Positions 37,159 through 47,921 of a stretch of DNA of 64,000 nucleotides are shown in pieces. The translations under genes and the position numbers were made by a program. The notes below the pieces were generated by a model. That model was not told the DNA's origin. It saw only the letters and a list, made by a program, of their open reading frames with translations, and did not search any database. Each line of letters starts with the position of its first letter. Position 1 is the stretch's first letter. Origin of the DNA: Hysterium pulicare CBS 123377 (Eukaryota > Ascomycota > Dothideomycetes > Hysteriales > Hysteriaceae); contig AJFK01000462.1 of NCBI GenBank assembly GCA_000467715.1, positions 62,001 to 126,000 of the forward strand, read 5' to 3'.

Positions 37159-39016
37159 ATGTCCTCTGCTGCCGCTCCATCATCTTCGCCTACGCGCAAG
37201 CCGGAAACAATCGACCCTATCCTGCGTAATGCTCTAAGGTACACAGTGAGCGCGAAAGAGTACAAGCTTTTGCATCAGTACCTCCTCTCTCGTGCACCTC
37301 CCGTTCGCAGAAGGACTCCAGCCCCCCAACGGTATGATGCCATTGTGAAGTCCGCAGATGACTACAATGCAGCAGCTATCCGCGATTCACTCCGTATAGC
37401 TCTCGTGTCCTTCTCAGGTCTCGAGGCGTGGGACTTCGTCAGTTCCAGGTTCTTGGCCCGCAAGAGCTCTTCTCCGTACGTTTCGTTCACTGCGTTTCGA
37501 TAGCTTTGCTCCATGTTGCTGACTGCGCGTAATCAGAGTTCCGCGTAAAACTTCAGTTTGGAAATCGCCTAATGCCCGTTTATCTTCGTCCCTTGCTCTC
37601 ATTCTCCTCTTCCACCGCCTCCTTCATCGTTTCTTTAATCGCCTTCGTCAGAGCCTTGTCGCCGATGAAGCCAAACCCTTCAGACAGCGGAATCCTCGCG
37701 TTTCCAAGTCCCTCACTGCTAAAATCGCGCCTGCTATCGGCGCTAGTCTGGCCGGATTCTTCCTCGCTGTCTACCCGGCCGATCAACTGCGAGTCACAAT
37801 TGCCATATACGTGTTCACACGCTCGTTAGAGTTCCTATACAATGCGCTCGAGGACCGAGGGTGGTTTCAGAACCGCCCGTGGTGGTTTGGCTCGTGGCTG
37901 CTCATGCCTGTTGCGAGTGGACAGCTACTCCACGCATTTGTGTTTGATAGAGATTGCTTCCCTGAAGCGTATGGGAAGACCATTCTACAGAACTCTCCAG
38001 AGTATATTCAAGAGAGACCAGCGGGATATTCCGAAGCCTTAAAGTGGCCAGGGACTTTTGAGATCGTGGATAGTCTTGCGGAAATTTCCAGAATGCGTTG
38101 GCCGTAAGTCATATGTTATTTCCTTATTACCAGAAGCATTGTTTTGGGCCCTAGACGCCACTTTAGGGATTCTTCTCTTAATCGCATTACATTTGTATGT
38201 TGACGGGATAGGAGTCATGAGGCTAACGATTATAGACCGTTCACATCACCAATCCTATTTCCTACGATAGAAACTCTACCCAAGAGCCTCACCGCCATTT
38301 CTCCAATCACGTCGCCAGCGCACCCAGCTATTAAAAATCTATCCTGTGCTTTGCTGCACCCAAATGATCCTTCTTGCCTACGCACCTATATAACGTTCTA
38401 TATCCGGGCGTTTCCTCCAATCGCCCGTTTCTTCACTATGGTCTTTGCAGCTTTTAGTGTGTTCCAATACAAAACATTCATTGCTTCACCTATATCATCA
38501 ATCAATGGCCTCGCGAAAAGCATTCTTCGAATGAGTCTGTTCCTTACGGGTGCAATCGGCACCAGCTGGGGTTCCATCTGTCTGTTTCAACACATCTTCC
38601 CGCGCAACTTCCTCCCAACTCAGCGTTGGTTCCTTGGTGGACTTTTGGGGGGGTCGTTTGCTTTCCTCGAACGCAAGACAGGACGCAGTAATTTCTTGTA
38701 CTCGGTACGCTTATCTATTGACTCTTTGTGGAAGGTTGGAGTTAAGCATAGATGGTGGCGTGGAATCAAGAACGGCGATGTCCTAATATTTGCGCTGAGT
38801 TTGGCACTAGTCAATACTATCTATGAGGTTGACCCGAAAGCTGTCGATAGTTCGTTTGTACGTAAGGGCTTAGGGGTTATGAGGGGGGAGGGTTGGGTTG
38901 ATAGGGCGGATGCCGCTGGGGGAGAGAAGAAATTGGTCGAGAGAGATCAAAAGGCTCTAGGTGTTGAAGTGGTTGAAGGGGAGCTGGAGGAAAAGGAGAA
39001 GAAAGCCGACAAATGA
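37159..39016 (+). CDS. TMEM135-like integral membrane protein
   Basis: Fungal relative of TMEM135, a protein of mitochondria/peroxisomes in animals; molecular function unsettled. Model: join(37159..37475,37537..38103,38236..39016), 554 aa. Several hydrophobic segments are visible, for example IAPAIGASLAGFFLAVYP, PWWFGSWLLMPVASGQLL, ILRMSLFLTGAIGTSWGSI and GDVLIFALSLALVNTIYEV. RRWFLGGLLGGSFAFLERK-like text resembles the Tim17-like core of the family. The charged C-terminus (KKLVERDQ...EEKEKKADK) is probably cytosolic. The first intron is 61 bp. The second (132 bp) is long and holds a cassette-like segment, but only the direct join keeps the conserved WPPFTSPILFPT in frame. Confidence 0.78.
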
Positions 39017-39315
39017 GTTACCTCCATGCTCTCTGCGCCGGATGCACATGTACTTAATGATCCTTGTTCTGCTCCTTTCGGCGCTCTTGTTTTTGGTAAT
39101 GACTAGCCACTTATAATTAACTACACTTTACAATCCTGATACATGTCCGACAAGTCCGACCGTATTCGGACACTGCAATATCACGTGGTTCTTGGTATTA
39201 TATTATCTGTGCGTCTTATCTCCAATTCGGCCCAGTCCGCGCCGGCCGAACCATCTCCACAAGATACATTTTGATCCCGTTTGTGCGCTTTTGTTTTCTA
39301 CTCCCGCAAGTTAAC

Positions 39316-40434
39316 ATGTCAAGTGCAGAGGAAAGTCCAGCTAAACAATCTGCAGTTGAAATGACTGCAGAGCCTGTAGTTGGAGAGCCAACGTCCTCTG
39401 TGCCTGGAGCAACTGAGCCGACGTCTGAGATGAAAGCGACCCATCCAGTCGAAGAAACCAAAATTGCTGAATCAGCTACCCCTACTAAGGCCACAGATGC
39501 AGTATCACCGTCCGGGCCCGTCTGGCCCGAACTAAAAGAGGACCATCCGCTTGCCGTTCTACTCTCTGAACTACCCGCCCTTCTCCAAGATGCGGAATAC
39601 GATGAAGTATACGGAATCCAGCTTGACATCAACAACAACTCGTTTCTCACCAAACTCATTCTTCAAAAGTTTCTCCGAGCCAATTCAAATGACCTTGCCA
39701 AAGCTAAGGCCCAGCTTCTAGCTACGCTAAAATGGAGGAAGGATTTTCAGCCTATGAAAGCAAAGGGTGAGACGTTTGAGAAGGATCGGTTTGGGGGTCT
39801 AGGATATGTTACCAGTCTCAAAAATGTGCCAGAGAGTGGTAATGAGGTTGATATAGTTACTTTCAATATTTATGGTGCCGTCAAAGATAACAAGAAGGCT
39901 TTTGGGGATTTAGATGGGTATGTATGCTTCTTTGATCAAGACTCTCATCCAACGCCTGTGCTAATCTACTGAAGAAATATTTATGCTAATTGAAAACCCA
40001 GATTCATTCGCTGGAGAGTTGCTTTAATGGAACTTGGTATCGAAAAGCTCGAGCTCGCGAAGGCTACAAAGCCCATTCCAAATTTCGGAGAAGGCCCGGA
40101 TCCATATCAGGGTATCCAAATCCACGACTATCTCAATGTCAGCTTCTTACGGATGGACCCCGATGCTAAGGCTGCATCGAAGAAGACAATTGAGACGTTG
40201 CAGAGCTATTACCCAGAGACCCTCAGCCGCAAATTCTTTGTCAATGTCCCACTGATTATGGGATGGCTTTTTAGTGCCATGAAGCTTGTCGTGGCCAAAG
40301 AAACGGTGAAGAAGTTCACCGTACTAAGCTATGGCAACCAGCTTGCTAAGGAGTTGGGCTCTGGGGTTCCCAAGGTTTATGGGGGTGAAGGAGAGGATTT
40401 GGAGAATATGGCGGAGAGTTTGAAGATGGAGTAG
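39316..40434 (+). CDS. sfh5: Phosphatidylinositol transfer protein Sfh5 (Sec14-like)
   Basis: Sec14-superfamily protein of the ER/microsomes, moving phosphatidylinositol or, as shown for yeast Sfh5, binding heme. Model: join(39316..39917,40002..40434), 344 aa. A Thr/Pro/Glu-rich disordered N-terminus (about 1-75) precedes a CRAL-TRIO-N helix bundle (LTKLILQKFLRANSNDLAKA, LLATLKWRKDF) and a lipid-binding lobe: GGLGYVTSLKNV, then after the 84-bp intron FIRWRVALMELGIEKLELA, IQIHDYLNVSFLRMDP, TLSRKFFVNVPLIMGWLFSA, and ELGSGVPKVYGGEGEDLE. The spliced join GDLDG/FIRWRV falls within the CRAL-TRIO domain. Length agrees with fungal Sfh5. Confidence 0.93.
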
Positions 40435-40953
40435 TGCTTGGACTTGTCGAATGACATTATTTTTAAAGGAACAAGCGATTAGTTGGGAACTGAAAGTAAG
40501 CAGGACTGAACATAGCGATACCTTTAATATTGTCATATTTGGTTGTTCCCCCACCCGTTTGATTATCTGGAAGTCCATCAGGTGCCAATCAGTTCCTCGT
40601 ACAAGGGCCTTGCACGATACAACAACTCTGGAGCTAATTCAAAAAATACCTTATACACAGAATTTACACTGTGTTACATCTATATACATTGTATTTACAG
40701 TAAAGACTCATGTCCATGACATCGGCTTACGACCTTAAGGCCAAGAGCCCTCAAACATCTCCTCATGCAATAATGAGGTGTTTCATCAACTAGTAACAGT
40801 TCATTCCCCGATATCGCAAGCCTAGGTACGCAAATCTACCTGTCAAAGACACGTGGCTCGAGGTATTTGTTACCTCCGAGTGAGTGTAAGACTTGGGGCA
40901 ATATCTTCCATTCTAAACGGTCCATACTTCCCAACTGCTTGAGCCCTCCACCA
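40435..40953. other. Convergent 3' spacer, sfh5 / dam1
   Basis: 519 bp of AT-rich sequence between two facing stop codons; expected 3' UTRs only. It marks the left border of the GlcNAc cluster. Confidence 0.5.
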
Positions 40954-42307
40954 CTAGCCACTCAATGGGGCAACCCTCGCACCCATTCGAAGGAACGGCA
41001 TATCTTCATTCTCAGCTCCTTTGACCATCGAATTCGATGCATCCTCTGGCATTCGAGACGCCATCCTGTCCGGTACCAGCTCAGGAGTCACAGAACGAGC
41101 GATTTCCGGCTTCGGTACTCCGAGATTAACGCCATTGCTTTGTGACCCTTCGGGAGTTGTTGGACTTTTTGGGCTGTGCAATCCTTCAACAATAGCCGCA
41201 CGCTTTTCTCCCGTACGGGCTTCACATGGAAGCATTTGGTGGAAACCGAGTTCGTTGGCGACCATCTCGATGCTCTTGAAATACTACTCTAGGTGAGCTT
41301 ATATGGTACGAACGGGCGCGCGAATCGTTACCTTGACGGTCTTAACTTGAAGTTCCAGAGTTGCGTCCTCGTCTACAACGATGAGTGGGTGTTCATGAAG
41401 TTGAAGACACGACAGTGTCCACATATGGTTCACGCCGCCTTCGAGTGCTTTTTGAAGTGCAAGTGCTTTGTGTGCACCAGTGATGATAATCACAACTTCC
41501 CTAGCCTATCTTGGTCGTTAACTATTTGTCATCTACGTTGACACACACACACATGCTCACCTCCAACACAGTCTGCACTCCTACAGTGAGTGCCATCCTG
41601 GGGACTTGTTTCAGGTCATTGCCGAAAAATCTAGAATTGGCAAGAATGGTGTCATATGCGAGCGTCTTGACTCTAGTCCTCGATTTGAGGCTTGAACCGG
41701 GTTCGTTGAAGGCAATATGCCCATCCGGGCCAATGCCACCCAGAAATAACTCGATTCCGCCAGCTTTCTTTATCTTTTCCTCATATGCAATACACTCGGC
41801 TTCGAGATCAGAGGCGTTGCCATTGAGAATGTTGATATTCTCGGGGTCTACGTCCACATGGGAGAAGAAATGCTTATACATGAAGCTGTGGTAGCTCTCT
41901 GGGTGTTCTCGGGGTATGCCCACGTACTCGTCCTGCTGGCGTTTTAGCCAACCTATCAAAAAGATCTGTACCACGACTATATGCAAGGGAGCAACCGCTA
42001 GTACGCAGCGGCGATAATTCGAGCGCATCTTACCATATTGAAGGTAACCACATTTCGGAAAGAGATGTCACCGGCTTTATGCCTCTCAACGAGATTCTCG
42101 TAGATGAGCACGGGGCTGCTGCCGGTGGGAAGGCCAAGCACAAATGGTTTCTCTGGACTGGGCTCGAATGCTTGGATGCGTTCTATCTCCAACTTAGCCA
42201 CAAGGTAACCAATAAGGCTACTGATTCGGGAATGTACCAATAATGTAGTCAGAGATATATTTGGAGGCGGTCTGCGAGTCCTCTCTAACGATTAGTCTCC
42301 TGCGCAT
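40954..42307 (-). CDS. dam1: Glucosamine-6-phosphate deaminase
   Basis: Converts GlcN-6-P to fructose-6-P and ammonium, the last step of GlcNAc catabolism, in the cytosol. Model: complement(join(40954..41283,41332..41505,41561..41932,42034..42182,42238..42307)), 364 aa. NagB motifs are clear: [38 protein letters not shown] with general base Asp74, and [18 protein letters not shown] with Asp143 and His145. Intron 1 uses acceptor ATAG to restore [18 protein letters not shown]. coli NagB has 266 residues; the extra C-terminal 90 or so are Ser/Pro-rich with [14 protein letters not shown], usual in fungal orthologues as I recall. An alternative upstream mini-exon (ATGTATGGGGCCATCCC spliced at 42299) also stays in frame. 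Divergent from ngt1. Confidence 0.93.
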
Positions 42308-43547
42308 TGTCAGCATGCGCCACAGTGTCTGATATACGGGATGGCCCCATACATGATGACTGTCACTTGATGGTGATTAATCTAGCTGGACTGTAGCGAG
42401 AGATCGTGTTTGAGTGAGACGACCGAACCACGCAGTGCTTTAGGCCCTCTAATAACTATTTACGGCCACCAAAACTGCGCTCACTCACGTCACTACTGTC
42501 AGAGCAGAACGGCAGGCTTTTTTGTCAGAACTACATTATTTGCTCCAAGGCAAAGAGCAACCTTGTTGTGCGTGGCATCGGCCTGTTACGGCTGTTACCC
42601 AACCAGCGGATCATGAACTGACAATGTGCTGCGACGCCGGGTCGTGAGTGGCGGCATGCGTGCACCTTGTGTTACCACGCGGCTATTAGAATGCTGTATA
42701 TGCTGCTACATGGCTATCTCGACAAGGCGTTAGTCGGATTGCGAAGACGAGTGACGGTACGGCTGTTATCAATTGTGGACATGAGCGGGAGTGGGCTGGC
42801 GCGGCGATGGCTCCATGGCTTCACGGGCGACTTCACGATGCTGTCTCGGTCACGATGCGGATCACGATAAAGCATCGCGGAGAGTTGCTAGCGCGCGATG
42901 AGAGGGTTACATTCCAGCAGCTCTAGTGCCCGGGCGACCGTTGCACCTGGCTTGGAGAGTGGCTGCTGGGCCAGTCATGAACAGCCCTTTTCCTCTCGAT
43001 TGGATTGCCTAAAGGACGCAAGTTCACGGCAGCCCCCCGGCCCCCCAACGCCCGAGTTTGCTCGCCTTTCCGGGGCATGAGGCCGCCACGCTGCTCTCAC
43101 TGGCCCAGCGTCCATGGCGTCGATAAGACGCCCAACCACGGCCTGCCAGTGTTTCGTTACTCGCAGCCGGCGCGCTGCAGAAGGATGCTGGCGTGGAGCT
43201 TTGGCTGTCGTCCTTTTGGTGTCGCGTGCAGCAGCTGCCAGCCCGTGGTGTGTGTTCTTTTGGTGTGTGCATCTTAAGGACCCTGAACTTCCTTCTATAT
43301 CTATTCCATGACCCTGCCCTCATCCTGTAATATCTCCTCTCCTTTCCCTCACCACCAGGGGTCGCCAACTATCTCACCAATCTTTCTCCGACGTGCTCCT
43401 TCTCGACGTCGTGATCGCAATCGCAACCTTACCCGGTTCCTGATAAATAGGCTCACCGAGGGCCGACTATCTGGGTTGCCAACCCCCCCGCTCAATCCTC
43501 ACCACCAATTTGTTTAGCGGTGTGCTCCACCTCCAACTCTCACCACA
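42308..43547. promoter_or_regulatory. Shared divergent promoter dam1/ngt1
   Basis: 1.24 kb between the deaminase and transporter starts. Such an arrangement suits joint induction by GlcNAc. I looked by eye for an Ndt80-type site (GNCRCAAAW) and found no full match I would defend. Confidence 0.5.
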
Positions 43548-45225
43548 ATGGCCAATACATCAGAGCCTCCAGCCTACGGAGGCAAACCGACCGCGGCGCA
43601 CGAGGTTGCGGCGTCAACGGACGCCTCGCAGACGTATTCCGCCGAGGAGACTGGCTCTGCCCACCGTCCAACCGGATGGATGTACAAGCGACTCAAGATT
43701 GGCAGCTTCAGATTTCCGTGGTACGCCTCGCCGCCTGTGCAATTGGTCATTGTCTCCCTGGTGTGCTTCCTGTGCCCAGGTATGTTCAACGCATTGACCG
43801 GAATGGGTGGCGGTGGTCAAGTCGACCAATCTGCAAATGACAAGGCCAATGTTGCACTGTACTCGACGTTCGCCGTGGTAGGTTTTTTCGCTGGAACAAT
43901 CACCAACAAGCTTGGCATCCGAACTGCGCTTTCCTTTGGAGGCATTGGCTACTCCATCTACGTTGCCTCTTTTCTCAGCTTCAGTCACGAGCACAACTAT
44001 GGCTTCACAATCTTTGCAGGTGCTCTCCTCGGTACTTGTGCGGGAGTTTTATGGTGCGCCCAAGGAGCCATCATGATGTCTTATCCCCCAGAAGCTTCCA
44101 AAGGACGCTATATCTCGTGGTTTTGGATGATTTTTAATCTCGGTGCAGTCATTGGTAGCTTGGTATGTCACACAAGCTTGGAAGGTCTCTTTGGGACCTC
44201 TTTAAGCTAACGCCTTATACAGATTCCTCTGGGTCAGAACATTCACACAAAGGAAAAAGCCACCGTTAGCGATGGCACATACATTGGCTTCCTGGTCCTC
44301 ACTCTCCTTGGTGCTTTCTTGGCCTGGACGCTGGTTGATGCCAAACATGTCATTCGTAACGATGGCTCTAAGATCATTGTCATGAAGCATCCATCTTGGA
44401 AGTCTGAGCTCCTTGGCCTTTACGAGACGATCCAGACTGATCCTTATATCATTGCCCTCTTTCCCATGTTCTTAGCATCAAACTGGTTTTATACTTACCA
44501 TTTTAACGAGATCAACGGTACCTACTTCAACACCCGTACTCGAGCCTTGAACGGCGTGCTCTACTACGTTATGCAGATCATTGGCGCCTTCATTTTCGGC
44601 TATGCTTTGGATCGACCGCAGTTCCGCCGTTCTACTCGGGCCAAGGCTGCTTGGGTTGCGCTTTTCGTTCTTATCATGGCTATCTGGGGCGGTGGCTACG
44701 CTTTTCAAAAGACATACACCCGCGCAACTTTTGCAAGTAAGGATGCAGTATTGAAGGATTGGTCCGACCCTGGATACGCTGGCCCAGTGGTCTTGTACAT
44801 GTTCTACGGATTTTCTGATGCGGCTTGGCAGACTTGTGTCTACTGGTGCGTACATTCTCATGATTCCATCAGCGTTGTTAAGGGAATGCTAACTATTTTG
44901 CAGGTTCATGGGCGCCTTGACGAACAACGGCCGGAAACTTGCCAACTTCGCCGGTTTCTACAAGGGTATCCAGTCCGCAGGCTCTGCCATTACCTGGCGA
45001 TTGGATGACCTCGGGACGCCATATATGAGAATGTTCGGATCCACTTGGGGCCTACTTTGCGGAAGCTTGATCGTTGCGCTTCCCGTCATCCTCTGGAAAG
45101 TCGAAGACTCGGTCTCTCTTGAGAGGGATGTCGCATTCACCGATGAGACTATCGAAGAAGTCGCTCCAACAGTCGTCCGCGCACCCGAAATCCATGATGA
45201 AAAAGTCGCCGGCGAAAAGGCTTAG
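43548..45225 (+). CDS. ngt1: N-acetylglucosamine transporter, NGT1/UNC93-like MFS
   Basis: Plasma-membrane major-facilitator protein expected to import GlcNAc. Model: join(43548..44162,44223..44845,44904..45225), 519 aa. About 10-12 hydrophobic segments follow a 70-residue hydrophilic N-terminus, beginning with PPVQLVIVSLVCFLCPGMFN and LYSTFAVVGFFAGTITNKLG (first MFS loop region). TCAGVLWCAQGAIMMSYP, YISWFWMIFNLGAVIGSL and YFNTRTRALNGVLYYVMQI are typical of the DUF895/UNC93 branch, to which Candida Ngt1 and Trichoderma ngt1 belong. The C-terminal tail is acidic. Introns are 60 and 58 bp. The substrate is inferred from family plus position between dam1 and hxk3, and that context is strong. Confidence 0.87.
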
Positions 45226-47921
45226 ATGGCCCTTAGTAGTTACCCTTCATTTCTTGTTCTTCTAATTTCAAATGGGAAAAGGAATTTTGTGCGCGGCGCA
45301 TCGCTGGCTTGACTTTTGCCCAAGAGTCGTTAGCGAAGTGCCCTCACGGAAGTTTCTTGTGCAGGGAACCCAATTTTGTTGATGTGAGTTTTTTAGCGGC
45401 ACAATTGTCGACTGTTTCTTCCTCTGAGTGGCTCTTTCAAGCCTGTCATATATATTGGTGTTACGTGGTACCATCAGTTGAATGGAGTCAATGGTGACTT
45501 GTGCAGTACTTAATCCAGCAGTAGCATGGGCTCAAATAAAACCTCAATATTCTCACTGCATAATACTTTCACTATTGACGCAACATCGACGTAGACCTTT
45601 CGTTTATCGTGGGTCATTCTGGCAGGGTACTAAAGGCTCTGAGGGCTTGACTTTTTGTGCGAGGTTGCTAAGGAGCCTATCAACTTCAGTTTGCGGTACT
45701 GGGCTCTGTCGATTTAGGTATGCAAAGGAATGGAGTATTGACCTTGCATTCCTGAGCCATTCTACAGTGTTATTACATTCCTTCTGACATCGTCAAATTT
45801 GGCATTCCAATAACACCTTAGAATTGATGGTTACGTCCCAAGTAGTACCCGGTAGAGATTGTATGCAGGGCTCATGGCGGTTCGGAGACTCCGTGTTCCA
45901 ATTTCCTCAAATGCGTGCATCTACCATCTCTCCACCACAACGTTAATGATTCAGCTAACAATATGTAAATGCAATAACAAGGAGCTTTTCTATATACTAG
46001 GACTATTTAGAAAACTTTTGATGGCGTTGAATGAATCTCGAAACGTAACCTCAGTATGCAAGTGCAAACTCGGAGCCGTTTCCTTTCCCGCCTCATGTAC
46101 CACATTTCATGAGTACAATTTCTCGATGTTCTTTCTCATCTGCTCATCTAGCTTATTTAGAAGCCGAAATTGAAGAGGAAAGCCAAGAGTCTTCCCATTC
46201 CTTCCTTTTTGACTTAGTAGCAGTCAGTAAGGTGAGATTGCACCGTAGTATGGTATTTGGTAATAGTTTATTGGTAGAGAATGAACGTCGGTTATTGCCG
46301 TTCTTCTGTGAATATGTAGTAAATGGGAATGGATCGATGAAAAGTAGGTAAGCTTCCGTTACCACTCGGGTGCAACGTGCTAGAATGAGCGACTGCTACC
46401 TGGTTGAAGGTGCTAAGCTTCGTTGGTGGCGTCGACTCGTGGTCTTAGCTGCATTGAGAGGCACAGTAGTCACCAGCCTTATCAAGAGAGGTGGCGTCTA
46501 AATCGACAGCACGCTGCGAAACAGGCGAGAGGCAATGTTTCAACGGAATGCGTCGTTGCGGCTCGTATTGAAGCGCTCCTCGCATGGCCACTGGCGCGGA
46601 GCTGCCCTGAGAGACGAAACTGACAGAGTGCAATGCTGCTCCAGCTCTGCAGCCACTCGTCCATCCATCTGGCCTCTTCGGAGCCCGGAATACCTCGTAG
46701 ATTGCAGATTGCAGATTCTCTTGGCGGTGGTACACTGTCGTTGCACTCAGCGCCTTCTGCGGGGTTGTTCCTGTACACGCGGGGTGCGTTTCGTTTCGCA
46801 TGCACGAGGGGCACAGGCAGCCAGAGGTTTGGGGAGCAGGAGTATAGTATGAGGTCGTTCTATGTAGATGTCCTTGACGCTGTCCCTAGGAAGTCCGATA
46901 GTATGGGCGAGGCGGTGAATGTGGGCATGTATTTTGGAGATAGCACGATGGGTGTGATAATTTGTTAGATTCCAGGTCCACTATGCCGCCATATAGCACA
47001 ATAGAAGACTATGCGCACGACAGTTCTGATGTCCGCTGAGGGCTAGATACCCCTCCAGGACCATATCACCAAGGTCAAACAGCGTATGCAGACAGTAAGG
47101 AGAGCCGTCCAGAGGCTGAAGCGCAACCTAGATTCCAACGGATTATGACACCCATTGTGATAGTGGTAGATCGGCGGCTGGGAGATCTGGTGCGCGTAAC
47201 CTCTGTAAGATGCTTGTAAGTTCTCAACAGGGACGAGCAGGTAATAGAGTAAGTCTTATACCGTCAACAATTAATCGCGAAAGGCGCAATCTACCTGCCC
47301 CTATCAGCTCCAAGGCTCGGGGCACGCATGGATGATGGGGATTGGGTGAAGGCCATCTAAGCCAATTGCCTTCATCAAGACTGTCCAGAGGGTGCTTTGA
47401 TACGTGCAGGTATTGTTTGCGGAGGTTTAGCGCACCCGATCTGCCAGGGGCTTGAGCTGAGCCTGGCGATGAAACGGTAACTTCACAGCACAACCCCCCA
47501 TAATACCTAGGCCACCTGTGTCAATTATGCCCCCGTCAACCCAGGCCTGCGTGCCCGCTGCCCAGGAGCCCCGCCCGTCATAGAGTAGCGGATGTGACCT
47601 TCCTCGCAATCCTCATACTTTCTCTTACATAGGAAACCTCCTCCATCCGTACAACCGCCATGCATAAGAGCCGTTTGCGACATCGGTCGAATCACACAGG
47701 CTGGCCTAAAATTTCTCTGCATTGCCGCGCTCCAGAGTCCTTCTGTCGTTACAGACTTACGAGTACCACTTGGTAGTCCACCCCGCTGTCGCCATCCAAT
47801 ATCTGGGTGCCTTGCGAATGCTGGACCGACATTGAATATCCTCCGCATGACCCTCGTTTTCCTCCTGCATACTCCTTCGAATCCCTCGCTGTGACAGCAT
47901 ACCGAGAGCGTCAGATCCCAC
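45226..47921. other. Gene-free interval inside the GlcNAc cluster
   Basis: 2.7 kb between ngt1 and hxk3. Open frames exist (for example 46535-46968) but are Arg/Ser/Cys-rich and paired with equally long antisense frames. The left part is the ngt1 3' UTR and the right part the hxk3 promoter. I find no extra cluster gene, such as a chitinase or a second regulator. Confidence 0.5.

Noticed and set aside
38134-38194. Extra constitutive exon in the TMEM135-like gene
   Set aside because: At 61 nt it breaks the conserved frame that direct joining of 38103 to 38236 keeps.
29343-40434. A secondary-metabolite cluster around the SDR and FGGY kinase genes
   Set aside because: No PKS, NRPS, terpene synthase or P450 nearby; neighbours are housekeeping genes.
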